A stretch of 64,000 nt of DNA. Source: Opitutaceae bacterium. GTDB lineage: Bacteria; Verrucomicrobiota; Verrucomicrobiia; Opitutales; Opitutaceae. Numbering within the stretch: the first letter of the stretch is position 1; each line of letters starts with the position of its first letter. The position numbers and the translations under genes were made by a program. The stretch is taken from positions 1 to 64,000 of the forward strand of contig JAUYAK010000043.1 of assembly GCA_030693515.1 (NCBI GenBank). The letters run 5' to 3'. Positions 24,794-34,551 of this stretch are shown here, one piece after another. The notes beneath the pieces were generated by a model. It was not told where the DNA came from. It saw only the letters and a list, made by a program, of their open reading frames with translations, and ran no database searches.

Positions 24794-26851
24794 TCAGGCG
24801 GCCGGAGCCAAACCGTTGCGCCGCAGCAGTGCGTTGATGTCGGGATCCCGACCCATGAACGCGCGATACAGTTCCGCGGGTTCAAGTGAATTGCCCCGGC
24901 TCAGCACCTTTTCCACGAATTCCGCGCCCACGACCGCGCTGAAAATCCCTTCCCGCTTGAAGCGCGTGAACGCATCCGCGTCGAGCACCTCGGCCCACTT
25001 GTAGGAATAGTAGCCGGCCGCGTAGCCCACCGGATCGGAGAAGATATGGTTAAACCGCTTCACGAGCGTCGGCGCCGGCGGTTCGGTCGGGATGAGACAA
25101 TCCGCGATCACCGCGCGAGCCAGCGGCTCGATATCCGCCGCGGCGGCAAAGTCCGCCGTCCGCATATGCAGCAGCAAATCCATCTTCGCCAGCGCGACCT
25201 GCCGCATCGTGGCGCAGGCCGAGCGGAAATTTTTCGCCGCCGTCATCTTCGCGAAAATCTCCTCCGGTATTGGCGCGCCGGTTTCGTGATGCCGCGCAAA
25301 CAGATCGAGGCTCGCGCGCTCCCAGGTCCAGTTCTCCATGATCTGCGAGGGCAGCTCGACGAAATCCCATGCGACGTTCACGCCGTTGAGCGACTTGATC
25401 TCCACTTCGCCGAGGAGGTGGTGCAGCAGGTGGCCGAACTCGTGAAACACCGTCTCGACCTCGCGATGCGTGAGCAGCGCGGGCTTGCCTCCGGCCGGCG
25501 GCGTCATGTTGCCGCACATCAAGCCGAGGTGCGGCGCGCGGGTGCCGTCGGGCCTGGGTCCACCCGTGATCAGATAATTCATCCACGCGCCTCCGCGTTT
25601 CGCTTCGCGCGGATGCCAGTCGGCGTAAAATGAACCGACGTGCCGGTCGCGCGCATCATGCACCTCGTAGAACTTCACCTCGGGATGCCACCCCTCGACT
25701 TCGCCCGCGGGGCGCTCGGCCACGCGGAGGCCGAAGATTTTCCCCACGAGCTCAAACATTCCCGCGATCACACGGTCCATCGGAAAATAGGGGCGCAACG
25801 CCTCCTCGTCGAAAGCGTAGCGCGCCCGCCGCAGTTTCTCCGCCCAAAACATGATCTCCCAAGGCGCGAGCGGTTCGATCGCACGACCGGTTTCCTGAGC
25901 CTTGAAGGCTTCCAGTTCGCGGCACTCGCGCGCGAAGGCCGTGGTGCAGCGACGCTGAAAATCCTCCACAAAAGCGAGCGCCTGCGCGCCGCTCCGCGCC
26001 ATGCGCCGCTCCAGCACCACGTCGGCAAAATGCGGCTGCCCCAGCAGGGCGGCCTTTTCCGCGCGCAGGGTGAGGATGCGGCCGATGAGCGCCGTGTTGT
26101 CATGCGGCGTCTGCGCGCCGACCGCCGCGCTCGCCGTCCACATCTCGCGGCGCAACGCGTCGTCTTCGAGATAGGTCATGAAGGGCTCGATCGAGGGCTG
26201 ATGCAGGGTAAAGCGCCAGCCGGCGATGCCCTTTTTGGCCGCCGAGGAGAGCGCACCACCCTTGGCCAGCGGGGGCAGGCCGGCGAGGCGCGCCTCGTCG
26301 GTCACGACGAGCTGCCAGGCGTTGGTGGCATCGAGCACGTGCTCGGAATACTTCTGCGTGGCCTGTGCCAGCTCGCTCTGCAGGGCCTCGAGGCGCGCGC
26401 GTTTCTCCGCCGGCAGATCCGCGCCCGCCTGGCGAAAATCCTTCACCGTCTCCTCAAGGAACCGCCGTCGGATGCCGGTGAGGTGCGCCGCGGCCGGCGA
26501 CTCGGCAAAGGCTTTCAGTCGCGCCCACAGCGCCACATTCAGCGGGATCGCGGCGTAAAACGCCGACACGCGCGGCAGCATGGCATTGTGCGCGTCGCGC
26601 AACGCGGGCGCGTCGGCAACGGACTGGAGATGCGTGACCTTGCCCCACGCCTGGGTCAGCTCCTCGGTCGCATCCTCGAGCGCGAGGAATGTGTTTTCAA
26701 ACGTCGCCTCGCCCGCCGCGCCCGTCGCGATGGCATCGATGGTCGCCTGCGCCCGGGTCAGCGCCGACTCGATGGCCGGTGCGATCAGATCGGGCGTGAG
26801 CACCGACCAGCGGATGTGAAACACGGGATCGAGGAATGGATTTTCGGCCAT
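24794..26851 (-). CDS. M3-family oligopeptidase (PrlC/oligopeptidase A-like)
   Basis: A 685-residue zinc peptidase that cleaves short peptides in the cytoplasm, including released signal peptides in the case of the E. coli enzyme. The zinc motif HEFGH is at 470-474 with the downstream Glu in the segment ending NWTWE. The C-terminal YYSYKWAEVLDADAF is characteristic of the PrlC/Dcp branch. No signal peptide is present. The start at 26851 (MAENPFLDP) matches the family N-terminus, while the ORF track adds 15 residues. It is the gene before tamB in the same leftward run. Confidence 0.9.
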   Translation of the reverse strand: MAENPFLDPVFHIRWSVLTPDLIAPAIESALTRAQATIDAIATGAAGEATFENTFLALEDATEELTQAWGKVTHLQSVADAPALRDAHNAMLPRVSAFYAAIPLNVALWARLKAFAESPAAAHLTGIRRRFLEETVKDFRQAGADLPAEKRARLEALQSELAQATQKYSEHVLDATNAWQLVVTDEARLAGLPPLAKGGALSSAAKKGIAGWRFTLHQPSIEPFMTYLEDDALRREMWTASAAVGAQTPHDNTALIGRILTLRAEKAALLGQPHFADVVLERRMARSGAQALAFVEDFQRRCTTAFARECRELEAFKAQETGRAIEPLAPWEIMFWAEKLRRARYAFDEEALRPYFPMDRVIAGMFELVGKIFGLRVAERPAGEVEGWHPEVKFYEVHDARDRHVGSFYADWHPREAKRGGAWMNYLITGGPRPDGTRAPHLGLMCGNMTPPAGGKPALLTHREVETVFHEFGHLLHHLLGEVEIKSLNGVNVAWDFVELPSQIMENWTWERASLDLFARHHETGAPIPEEIFAKMTAAKNFRSACATMRQVALAKMDLLLHMRTADFAAAADIEPLARAVIADCLIPTEPPAPTLVKRFNHIFSDPVGYAAGYYSYKWAEVLDADAFTRFKREGIFSAVVGAEFVEKVLSRGNSLEPAELYRAFMGRDPDINALLRRNGLAPAA

Positions 26852-26905
26852 GCGAGGCGCAAAGACCCAAGCACCGCCGCCAAAGTCAAACCGCAAACCC
26901 GTCGC

Positions 26906-28738
26906 TCACCACGCGTGGCTGATCGTCGCCGAAAGCTGGCGACGCGCGGCCGGCACCGCGGGCACGTCTTGAAACGCTTCGTTCCAAAGATTGTCCGCCT
27001 GGACCGCGAATTCCGCGCCCGGCCAGATCTTCGGGCGGAAAGCGAGGGCCAGCGAACTGGCGACGGCCCGCCGTCCGCCCACCGTCCGCAGGAGGTTGGC
27101 CGCCTGCACGCGGGCGACGTTGTCCATGCGCAGCTCGAAGCCGCCGCCCAGCCGCGCCGTGATGGCGGCGGTCAGGCGGTGCTTCGCGTAGTTCAACGCG
27201 TAGAAACTGGCGTCAACCGCCGCGCCACGGTAGTCGGCGTCCTTCGCCAGCCCCGTGTAGCCCACGACCAAATCGACGTAAGCCCAGCTGCGACGTGCGA
27301 CGAATTCCAGGCCCGCCACGTCGATATCGACGGGATTGGCCGCCCGGGCCGTCACCCCGCGGCGAAACGTCCAGTCCACCAGCCCGTCGTCGCGCCGCCA
27401 GAAGAGCGCGCCCTCGACCGTCCAGCCGGCGAAGAGACCGTTCGCGCCCAGTTCCAGGGCGTGGCTGCGTTGGCGCCCGAGGTTGGGGTTGCCGCGGAAG
27501 AGTCCCGCCGCGGGATTGGAATTCAGCGCCGTGTAAGTCGGCACTTGCGACGTCTTCGCATAGCTGAGGTGGAGACGGCGCAGCTCGCCGCGGGGAAATT
27601 CGCGCGCCAGCTCCACCACCGGGGCGAAGGTCCCGCCGTCGCGGTTGGTGTCGTCGTGCGCCAGGCCGGCCTTGAGGCTCGTGCGCACCCCCGCGGGGTC
27701 CGTCCACGTCTTCTCGGGCACCATCGCCAGCTTGGTAAAGGTCCGTTCGCGATAGCGGCCAAACGTCAGCGAGGTCGAGCGCAGCTCGTCCCGCTGCACT
27801 TCGCCGCGAAGATTCAGCGCCCACTCGCCGATCTCCCAGCGGCCGCTCGCGGCCGCGCCCTGCGTCCAGCTCGTGTGCTGAAACGGATGCACCGGCCCCA
27901 GCGGGGCGAAGCGGTTGAAGGCGTAGTCGTCCTTGTGGCGCCGGTGGAAAGCGCCCGCCTCGAAAAACTGCCCGGACCCAAGTTCGGCGCGGTGATTGAG
28001 CGCGACCAGCACCGTCTGGAGTCGCTCGGTTTCGTTGGAGTTGAAGGGGGTGTAGAGATTGGGCCACCCAAAGAACTTCGCCTGATACCCCGCGAACAGA
28101 TCTGTCTGCGACGTGGCCTCGGCGCGCTGCAGACGCACGTTCACCCGATCGAACTCGTGCTCGCCGAAGCGCACCACGCCGTCCGACTCCGAATGCGCCA
28201 CCGCCACATCGGCGCCGAAACGCGGTGCGCCGGAGCCGCCCGCCGTGGTCGCGTAGCCTTGGTAAAGCTCCGCGCGGCGCAGCCCAAACTCGCCCGCGCC
28301 CACCATCGCCGCACCCGCGGTGCGCACCGGCCGCCAGCCATAGCCGATCGCGCCCACCGTGGCATTGCTCGCGCCGAGCGCGAGTGCCGCGCCGGTGCGC
28401 ACCGCTGGGGCCGTGAGCAGCGCCGGGGCAATGGGGATTTCCGCGGCGTAGTGCCCCGTCTGGGGATCGAGCAGCGAAACGGCGCCGACCTGGAACCCCG
28501 TATTCTCGAAAATCCCGCCGCGGATTGTCACATCGGCCTGCGCTTCGGCGAGATTACGCCCTTGGATGTCAACCCGGGGCTCGTAGCGCAGGGCCGACAC
28601 CGGCATCGCAAACGTGCCCGCCGGCGTCTGGTTCGCCACGCGCGGGGAATAGACCGTCACCTCCGGGAGGCTGACGGTTCCCTGCGCGTGCAGCGCAACG
28701 GAGGCGAGCAAGAGAGCGGAGGCCGCATGGAATTTCAT
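26906..28738 (-). CDS. TonB-dependent outer membrane receptor (BtuB/vitamin-type size)
   Basis: A 610-residue outer-membrane receptor. The start at 28738 gives a signal peptide of about 19 residues (ASALLLASVALHAQG). A plug domain follows, with the TonB-box-like VSLPEVTVYSPR and the segment DVTIRGGIFENTGFQVG, and then a 22-strand barrel ending in an aromatic residue (ATISHAW). The size and plug text are closer to BtuB-type receptors than to siderophore receptors. I see no cobalamin riboswitch in the 90 bases upstream, so the substrate is unassigned. It lies 54 bases before the M3 gene and may be co-transcribed with it. Confidence 0.85.
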   Translation of the reverse strand: MKFHAASALLLASVALHAQGTVSLPEVTVYSPRVANQTPAGTFAMPVSALRYEPRVDIQGRNLAEAQADVTIRGGIFENTGFQVGAVSLLDPQTGHYAAEIPIAPALLTAPAVRTGAALALGASNATVGAIGYGWRPVRTAGAAMVGAGEFGLRRAELYQGYATTAGGSGAPRFGADVAVAHSESDGVVRFGEHEFDRVNVRLQRAEATSQTDLFAGYQAKFFGWPNLYTPFNSNETERLQTVLVALNHRAELGSGQFFEAGAFHRRHKDDYAFNRFAPLGPVHPFQHTSWTQGAAASGRWEIGEWALNLRGEVQRDELRSTSLTFGRYRERTFTKLAMVPEKTWTDPAGVRTSLKAGLAHDDTNRDGGTFAPVVELAREFPRGELRRLHLSYAKTSQVPTYTALNSNPAAGLFRGNPNLGRQRSHALELGANGLFAGWTVEGALFWRRDDGLVDWTFRRGVTARAANPVDIDVAGLEFVARRSWAYVDLVVGYTGLAKDADYRGAAVDASFYALNYAKHRLTAAITARLGGGFELRMDNVARVQAANLLRTVGGRRAVASSLALAFRPKIWPGAEFAVQADNLWNEAFQDVPAVPAARRQLSATISHAW

Positions 28739-28829
28739 CGCCGCCGGGGTAGCAGGCACTGCGACAAAAACAAGCCTCTGTTTATGGAGACTTACGGTTC
28801 TAGTTAACAATGCCGCCGACACTCAAATG

Positions 28830-28856
28830 AAAAACCCCGGCACTGGGCCGGGGCTG
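28830..28856 (-). terminator. Rho-independent terminator of the ferredoxin gene
   Basis: On the minus strand a 7-bp GC-only stem (CCCCGGC / GCCGGGG, 5-nt loop) is followed by five T residues. It begins about 35 bases after the ferredoxin stop and stops its transcript before the TonB receptor gene. Confidence 0.85.
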
Positions 28857-28889
28857 GCAAGCGGAAGAATGAGTCAGCGCAGCGACCGC

Positions 28890-29126
28890 TCAGGCATCGC
28901 CATCGTTGCCAATGGCCTCGACCGGGCAGCCCTCAAGCGCCTCCATGCATTGGGCGATGTCCTCCTCAGTCGTCGGCTGCTTGTGCACAAACGAATAGCC
29001 GCCCTCGTCATGGCGCGTGAAAAAATTCGGGGCGGTCTCGCGGCAGAGGTCACAGTCGATGCACTGCTGATCGACGTAGAATTTGCCGCCTGCGTTCTGG
29101 TCCCATTTGTCTGCTTTGTTCGCCAT
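28890..29126 (-). CDS. Single-cluster [4Fe-4S] ferredoxin
   Basis: A 78-residue ferredoxin with Cys22, Cys25 and Cys28 (CIDCDLC) and the distant Cys67-Pro (GCPVEAI), the ligands for one [4Fe-4S] cluster. Cys60 is an extra, possibly structural cysteine. The short acidic protein with a single cluster resembles Thermotoga/Desulfovibrio-type ferredoxins. It carries electrons in the cytoplasm; the partner enzyme is not in the window. The start at 29126 (MANKADKW) was chosen because the ORF track's 24 extra residues show no similarity to ferredoxins. It has its own terminator. Confidence 0.9.
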   Translation of the reverse strand: MANKADKWDQNAGGKFYVDQQCIDCDLCRETAPNFFTRHDEGGYSFVHKQPTTEEDIAQCMEALEGCPVEAIGNDGDA

Positions 29127-29156
29127 AGGAGGAGTTAAGGATGTTGGGACAAAGCG

Positions 29157-30209
29157 ATGCCAGCGCAGCGTGTCAAGCGGGCACCCAAACCATCTCAAAA
29201 AACAGTAGCGCCGCCCGCCGCTGCTCCCCTTGCAAAAGAGAGGAATTCATGGTGGCGGCTTGTCTTCGGTCGGCCTGCCGCTACGCTCCCGTCAATGCTT
29301 GCCGAGCGGCCTTACATGCGGGGCGAATACCGTGGAGAAAAGACCTCGGCTCTCACGTGGCTGCTCTCCGCTTTGGCGGCGGGCTTTTTCGTCCAGCTGA
29401 TGGTCGGCCTGGCTTGGTCCGGCACCGGGCGGCTGGAGAATTTGGCGGGTCTTAGCGTGGGCAGCTTCCGGGCGAGCTGGGGTCTCCCCTTGCTGACGCA
29501 TGGCATGCTGCACAGCACCGGGTTTATTTTTCACGCGCTCGGAAACGGCCTGCTGCTCTGGTATCTCGGCCGTGAATTGATGCCGATCCTTGGGCCCCGG
29601 CGGCTCACGGGGCTCCTTGTCGTCACCAATGTCCTCGGGGCCCTTATCTGGCTGGGTCTCCACTGGCAGCGGCCGGGCGATATGCACATCGGCATCACCG
29701 CCGCGATCAGCGGACTGTTCGTGGTCTTTGCGTGCTTCAATCCCGCGCACCGGATCGACTTCCTGCTGTTCTTCCTCTGGCCGGTTTCCTTCAAGCTGAA
29801 GCACGCGGCGTTCGCCTGGCTGGGCTTTACGATGCTAGGGTTCGTCCTGCATGAGCTGCCCGCCACCGAGCTGCCTTTTCAGCTCACGCTCGCCCACTCG
29901 GCCCACCTCGGCGGCATGCTCGCGGGCTACGCCTACTACCGATGGATCCACAACGCCCCGTGGTTTAACCCCCAGGATCGCCCCGCGGCCGCTTTGCCTA
30001 GCTGGCTGCCCTCCCGCCCCGCTGCGGCGCCGCCAGCCCAACCGGCCGCCCCCGGATTCGACCTGGCGCCTCCGGCTCTCAACGCCGCCGAACTCCGCGT
30101 CGAAGTCGATCGCATCCTCGACAAAATCAGCCTCCAGGGCATCGCCTCGCTCACACCGGCCGAGCGCCAATTGCTCGACGAAGCCCGCGCCAAGCTCCCG
30201 CGCCGCTGA
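29157..30209 (+). CDS. Rhomboid-family intramembrane serine protease
   Basis: An integral membrane protein with six hydrophobic segments. The rhomboid signatures are HGMLHS with FIFHALGN (His126 and Asn130 by this numbering), TAAISG (Ser185) and AHSAHLGGMLAGY (His250), which give the Ser-His dyad. The usual GxSG glycine before the serine pair is Ala here, so activity is likely but not certain. The C-terminal 80 residues are Pro/Ala-rich with a short helical end. The start is uncertain: 29157 as in the ORF track, or the ATG at 29295 (MLAERPYMRG), which would remove a basic, non-hydrophobic leader. It is divergent from the ferredoxin gene. Confidence 0.83.
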   Translation: MPAQRVKRAPKPSQKTVAPPAAAPLAKERNSWWRLVFGRPAATLPSMLAERPYMRGEYRGEKTSALTWLLSALAAGFFVQLMVGLAWSGTGRLENLAGLSVGSFRASWGLPLLTHGMLHSTGFIFHALGNGLLLWYLGRELMPILGPRRLTGLLVVTNVLGALIWLGLHWQRPGDMHIGITAAISGLFVVFACFNPAHRIDFLLFFLWPVSFKLKHAAFAWLGFTMLGFVLHELPATELPFQLTLAHSAHLGGMLAGYAYYRWIHNAPWFNPQDRPAAALPSWLPSRPAAAPPAQPAAPGFDLAPPALNAAELRVEVDRILDKISLQGIASLTPAERQLLDEARAKLPRR

Positions 30210-30265
30210 TCTTTCCTCACCACTCTCAGAAACAATTTCCCGCTCCGCGCATCCCATCCTCCGCC

Positions 30266-32458
30266 ATGACTCGCATTCTCCGGTCACTCGCCGTCTTCGT
30301 CGCCTTTTCGCTCGCTCTCGGGGCCGCCGGTGCCGACCGCAAGCAGTTCTCCACTTCGACCACGCTCGGCAATGAGGCCACCGCCCTCACCAAGCTGCTC
30401 GACGAACTCCATTACAACCACGACGCCGTCAAGAGCGCCGACTACGCCAGCGTGGTGCCCGACTACATGAGCGACCTCGACGGCCAGCGGCTGTTCTTCC
30501 TCGCCTCCGATCGGACCAAGTTCTCAGCCGAACTGGGAAAAAACATCTACTACAACGTCGCCTTCCTCGGTAACATCAACGCCGCCTACGACATCTTCTA
30601 CGTCTACCAGTCGCGCGTCGAGGCGCGCATCGCTTGGATCTTTGAGCAACTGAAGCAGGATTTCGATTTCACCGCCGGCGACACCTACCGCCGCGATCGC
30701 AAGGACGCCGAATGGCCGGCCGACCCCGCCGCGGCGGACGACCTGTGGAAACGCCGCCTCAAGTTCGAACTCTTGGAGGAAATCCTCAACAAGAAGCCCG
30801 TGGACGAGGCCAAGACCGTCGTCCGCAAACGCTACGAGCGCATGCTGAAAAACCTCGGCGAGATCGACGGTCCGGAGCTGGCCGAACTCTTTCTCACCAC
30901 CATCGCCAAGCTCTACGACCCGCACTCGAGCTACTTCTCCGCCTCCACCTACGAGGACTTCGGCATTCAAATGAAACTGAAGCTCGTCGGCATCGGCGCG
31001 GTGCTCGGCCTCGACGAGGACACCTGCGTCGTGAAGGAGATCGTCCCCGGCGGCCCCGCCGACCTGGAGCGCCAGCTCAAACCCAATGACCGCATCCTCG
31101 CCGTCGCCGAGAAGGGCCAGGAACCCGTCGAGGTCGTCGGTATGAAGCTCCGCAAGATCGTCGAGAAAATCCGCGGCCGGAAAGGCAGCGAGATCCACCT
31201 CACCGTGCAGCCCGGCGATGCCGCCGACAGCTCCGTCCGCAGGCAGATCGTCATCGTGCGCGACACCGTGAAGCTCAATTCCGCCCGCGCCCGCGCCGCC
31301 GTCTTCGACCTGCCGGCGACCACGCCCGATGCGCCTGTTCAAAAGCTCGGCGTCATCACCCTGCCCACTTTCTACAACGAGTCCGAGGAGGGCGACACCG
31401 ACGCCGATCGCAGCTCCGCCTCCGGCGACGTCGCCAAGCTCATCGAGCAACTCAAGGCCCAGGGCGTGCAAGGCATCACCCTCGATCTGCGCCGCAACGG
31501 CGGCGGCTTCCTTAAGGAAGCCATCGACCTCGCCGGTCTCTTCATCGCCCAGGGCCCCGTCGTGCAGGTGAAGAACTTCTCCGGCGAAATCCACGTCGAC
31601 GGCGACAAGGACGGCAAGATCGCCTACTCCGGCCCCCTCGCCGTGCTCGTCGATCGCTTCAGCGCCTCAGCCTCCGAGATCGTCGCCGGCGCCCTGCAAA
31701 ACTACGGCCGCGCCATCGTCGTCGGCGACAGCTCCACCCACGGCAAAGGCACCGTGCAGCAGGTCGTCGAGATGCGGCAGATCAACCGCTCCTTCGCCTT
31801 CTCGCCGCAGAAAACCGGCGCCGTGAAATTCACCATCCAGAAATACTATCTCCCCAGCGGCGCCTCCACCCAGCTCAAGGGCGTCGTGCCCGACATCACC
31901 CTGCCCTCCATCGAGGATTACCTCCCCATCGGCGAAGGCGACCTGCCACGCGCGCTCGTCTGGGACAGCATCGCGACCAGCAAATTCGACGGCTCCCCGC
32001 TCGATCAAAAGATCATCGCCCCGCTAAAGGCCGCGAGCCTTGCCCGCCAGGAGAAGCTCCCTGAGTTCGCCTATCTCCGGAAAAACGTCGAATGGTTCAA
32101 GACCCGCCAGGAGCAAAAACTCGTCGCCCTCAACCTCGAGGAACGCCAGCGCCAGAAGGCAGCCGACGACATCTTCCGCAAGGAGATGAAAGCCGAGAAA
32201 GAACTCCTCGCCAAGAACGACTTTGCCTTCAAACCCTTCTACCTCGGCGGACCGCCGCCGAAGAAAATCAAGGCCCCGAAGAAGGCAGAGGACGACGAAG
32301 ACGACGACTTCGATGCCGACGAGAACGAGACCTACCTCAAGGCCGACGTTCACCTGCGCGAAGCGCTGCGCGTCCTGAGCGACGCCATCGAGCTCGGCGG
32401 CAACCGTGCCCTGTGGGTCAGCAACCACGCCCCGATCACAGCGCGGTCGGGGGGGTGA
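30266..32458 (+). CDS. prc: Tail-specific C-terminal processing protease (Prc, S41A)
   Basis: A 730-residue periplasmic protease that degrades or trims proteins from the C-terminus. It has a signal peptide (1-23). An N-terminal helical domain contains SDLDGQRLFFLASD, and a PDZ domain (about 230-330) contains LVGIGAVLGLDEDTCVVKEI. The S41 catalytic core follows, with FSASASE and, about 26 residues later, THGKGTVQQ; by alignment to CtpA these give Ser468 and Lys494. The C-terminal DUF3340-like helical region is as in E. coli Prc. It starts 56 bases after the rhomboid gene on the same strand, so the two protease genes may share a transcript. A REP-like hairpin follows the stop. Confidence 0.92.
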   Translation: MTRILRSLAVFVAFSLALGAAGADRKQFSTSTTLGNEATALTKLLDELHYNHDAVKSADYASVVPDYMSDLDGQRLFFLASDRTKFSAELGKNIYYNVAFLGNINAAYDIFYVYQSRVEARIAWIFEQLKQDFDFTAGDTYRRDRKDAEWPADPAAADDLWKRRLKFELLEEILNKKPVDEAKTVVRKRYERMLKNLGEIDGPELAELFLTTIAKLYDPHSSYFSASTYEDFGIQMKLKLVGIGAVLGLDEDTCVVKEIVPGGPADLERQLKPNDRILAVAEKGQEPVEVVGMKLRKIVEKIRGRKGSEIHLTVQPGDAADSSVRRQIVIVRDTVKLNSARARAAVFDLPATTPDAPVQKLGVITLPTFYNESEEGDTDADRSSASGDVAKLIEQLKAQGVQGITLDLRRNGGGFLKEAIDLAGLFIAQGPVVQVKNFSGEIHVDGDKDGKIAYSGPLAVLVDRFSASASEIVAGALQNYGRAIVVGDSSTHGKGTVQQVVEMRQINRSFAFSPQKTGAVKFTIQKYYLPSGASTQLKGVVPDITLPSIEDYLPIGEGDLPRALVWDSIATSKFDGSPLDQKIIAPLKAASLARQEKLPEFAYLRKNVEWFKTRQEQKLVALNLEERQRQKAADDIFRKEMKAEKELLAKNDFAFKPFYLGGPPPKKIKAPKKAEDDEDDDFDADENETYLKADVHLREALRVLSDAIELGGNRALWVSNHAPITARSGG

Positions 32459-32487
32459 GCGACGCTTGGAGTGCGTCGAAAAGGTCT

Positions 32488-32512
32488 GCTGTAGGAGCGC
32501 GCTTGCGCGCGA
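32488..32512. repeat. REP-like element with GCGCGC-TT-GCGCGC hairpin
   Basis: The text TGTAGGAGCGCGC followed by TTGCGCGCGAT contains a perfect 6-bp inverted repeat with a 2-nt loop. It matches the general form of the TGTAGGAGCGnGCTTGCnCGCGA repetitive extragenic elements known from Pseudomonas and other high-GC bacteria. It lies 30 bases after the prc stop and before the convergent prmC end. Only one copy is in the window, so the assignment rests on resemblance. Confidence 0.55.
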
Positions 32513-32585
32513 TGGGATGCGGCGTCACCGAGCGAACCCGCCGGCAAAATCCGCCCGGTGCCGTTTCAGCGAGCGGGGACTGGTC

Positions 32586-33431
32586 TCACCGCCAGGCAAA
32601 CATAAACCTATCCCGGCCGGTCAGGTCTTGGCGTGACTCGGGGCGGTTGAAACCAGCCGCCGCCAATTGCTCTCGCAACCGAGCGTGCTGGGCTATCCCC
32701 GTCTCGAGCGCGAGCAAACCACCGGGACAAAGGAAACGCGGCGCATCAGCGATGATGCGCGTAAGGTGATCGAGGCCATCGCCGGGTGCGGTGAGCGCCA
32801 CCGCTGGCTCGTGAGCGCGCACCTCGGGCGCGGTGTCTGCCGTCTCCATCGCCGAGAGATACGGCGGGTTGCCGACGATCACGTCGAAGGATGGCCCGGA
32901 CAGCGCGGCGAACCAATCCGACGCGAGAAATTCGATCCGCCCGGCCGCGCCGGCCGTCGCCGCGTTTTCCCGTGCGAGTGCAAGCGCCTCGGCGCTCACG
33001 TCCACCGCCGTCACCGCTGCGCCCGGCAGCATCGTCGCCAGCGCGATCGCGATCGCGCCGGAGCCGGTGCCGAGGTCGAGAATGCGCGCCGGCGGATTCG
33101 CCGCGCAGAGCGCGACCACGTGGGCCACGAGCAGCTCGGTCTCGGGCCGCGGGATGAGCGCCCGCTTGTCCACCTTCAGCTTCAAGCCGTGAAACTCCAC
33201 CTCGCCCACGATGTATTGCAGCGGCTCGCGCTGGCCGCGGCGTCGCACAAGGGGGCGAATTTTTTCCAACTCCGCCTCCGCCAGCGGCCGCTCGAATTCC
33301 ATGTAGAGCTGCATCCGCGTGCGCCCGAGCGCGTGGCCGATGAGCAGCTCGGCGTTGAGCCGCGCCGACTCGACGCCCTTGGCGGCGAAAAACTCCGTCG
33401 TCCGCTTGATGATTTCGAGGACGGTGAGCAT
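32586..33431 (-). CDS. prmC: Release factor glutamine methyltransferase PrmC
   Basis: A 281-residue enzyme that methylates the Gln of the GGQ motif in peptide chain release factors, using S-adenosylmethionine. It shows the SAM-binding motif ILDLGTGSGAIAIAL (about 117-131) and the Gln-binding NPPY at 188-191. The N-terminal helical domain that contacts the release factor is present. It follows prfA by a single base gap on the same strand, the classic prfA-prmC pair. Confidence 0.95.
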   Translation of the reverse strand: MLTVLEIIKRTTEFFAAKGVESARLNAELLIGHALGRTRMQLYMEFERPLAEAELEKIRPLVRRRGQREPLQYIVGEVEFHGLKLKVDKRALIPRPETELLVAHVVALCAANPPARILDLGTGSGAIAIALATMLPGAAVTAVDVSAEALALARENAATAGAAGRIEFLASDWFAALSGPSFDVIVGNPPYLSAMETADTAPEVRAHEPAVALTAPGDGLDHLTRIIADAPRFLCPGGLLALETGIAQHARLREQLAAAGFNRPESRQDLTGRDRFMFAWR

Positions 33432-33432
33432 C

Positions 33433-34551
33433 TCAGTCTTCGTCGTGGGCCGCGGCGCGCGGCGTGAAGACGTGACCCGTAAGCGCGGCGAGTTTTTCCT
33501 CGTAGTCCGCCTTCTGAAGCGCCGCGATCACGGGCTCGATCGCGCCCTCCATCACCTGCGGCAGGGAGTAGAGCGTGAGGCCGATGCGGTGATCGGTGAG
33601 ACGGTTCTGCGGGAAATTATAGGTGCGGATGCGCTCGCTGCGGTCGCCGGAGCCGATCTGGCTTTTGCGCGCGGCGGCGTATTTCGCCCGCTCCTCCTCC
33701 TCCTTGAGCTTGAGCAGGCGCGAGCGGAGCACGGCCATGGCGCTCGCCTTGTTCTTCTGCTGCGAGCGCCCGTCGGCGCAGAAGACGATCATTCCGGTGG
33801 GCTTGTGGATGATGCGCACGGCGGAATCCGTGGTATTGACGCCCTGCCCGCCCGGCCCGCTCGCGCGCTGCACGGTGATCTCGAGGTCCTGCGGGTTCAC
33901 GTCGATGTCCACTTCCTCGGCCTCGGGCAGCACGGCGACGGTGACGGTCGAGGTGTGGATGCGGCCGTTGGCCTCCGTGACCGGCACGCGTTGCACGCGA
34001 TGCACGCCGCTCTCGAACTTGAGCTGCTTGTAAACATCACTGCCCGTGATGAGGAAAATCACCTCCTTGAATCCGCCGCGTTCGGAGCCGCTGCTACTCA
34101 TCGGCTGGATTTTCCAGCCCCGGCCGTCGGCGTATTTCGAGTAGAGCCGGAACAGCTCCGCGGCGAAAAGGCTCGCCTCATCCCCGCCCGTGCCGGCGCG
34201 GATTTCCATGACCGTGTTGCGCGAATCCGTCGGCTCCGGCGGGATCATCGCGAGCAACACGCGCTCGCGCAGATTCGCGCGCTGTTTCTCAAGATCGGGC
34301 AGCTCCGCCGCCGCCAGTTCGCGCAGGTCCGCATCGGCTCCCGCGCCCTTCGCCAGCGCCTGCGCCTCCGCGATCTCGCGTTCGGTGCGGGAGTGCGCCT
34401 CGTGATCGGCGACCAGCTGGGTGATTTTTTGGTGCTCGCGCGTCACCTCGGCGGCGCGGCGGGCGTTGGCGTAGAACGAAGGCTCCGCCATCTGCGCCGC
34501 GAGTTCGTCGAGGCGGCGTTGAAACGGTGCGAGGTCGGGAAGTTCGTCCAT
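33433..34551 (-). CDS. prfA: Peptide chain release factor 1
   Basis: A 372-residue class I release factor that ends translation at UAA and UAG. The GGQ motif is at 234-236 ([10 protein letters not shown]), and the anticodon-mimic tripeptide is PVT at 190-192 ([18 protein letters not shown]), which marks RF1 rather than RF2 (SPF). Length and domain order are normal. It is translated just before PrmC, the enzyme that modifies it. Confidence 0.97.
   Translation of the reverse strand: MDELPDLAPFQRRLDELAAQMAEPSFYANARRAAEVTREHQKITQLVADHEAHSRTEREIAEAQALAKGAGADADLRELAAAELPDLEKQRANLRERVLLAMIPPEPTDSRNTVMEIRAGTGGDEASLFAAELFRLYSKYADGRGWKIQPMSSSGSERGGFKEVIFLITGSDVYKQLKFESGVHRVQRVPVTEANGRIHTSTVTVAVLPEAEEVDIDVNPQDLEITVQRASGPGGQGVNTTDSAVRIIHKPTGMIVFCADGRSQQKNKASAMAVLRSRLLKLKEEEERAKYAAARKSQIGSGDRSERIRTYNFPQNRLTDHRIGLTLYSLPQVMEGAIEPVIAALQKADYEEKLAALTGHVFTPRAAAHDED

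Noticed and set aside
25640-28807. 1055-residue plus-strand ORF opposite the M3 peptidase and TonB receptor genes
   Set aside because: Arg/His/Gly-rich text with no known motif, spanning two well-supported genes in the other direction.
28739-28829. Cobalamin riboswitch upstream of the BtuB-sized TonB receptor
   Set aside because: The region is only about 90 bases and lacks a B12-box-like sequence or the needed structure.
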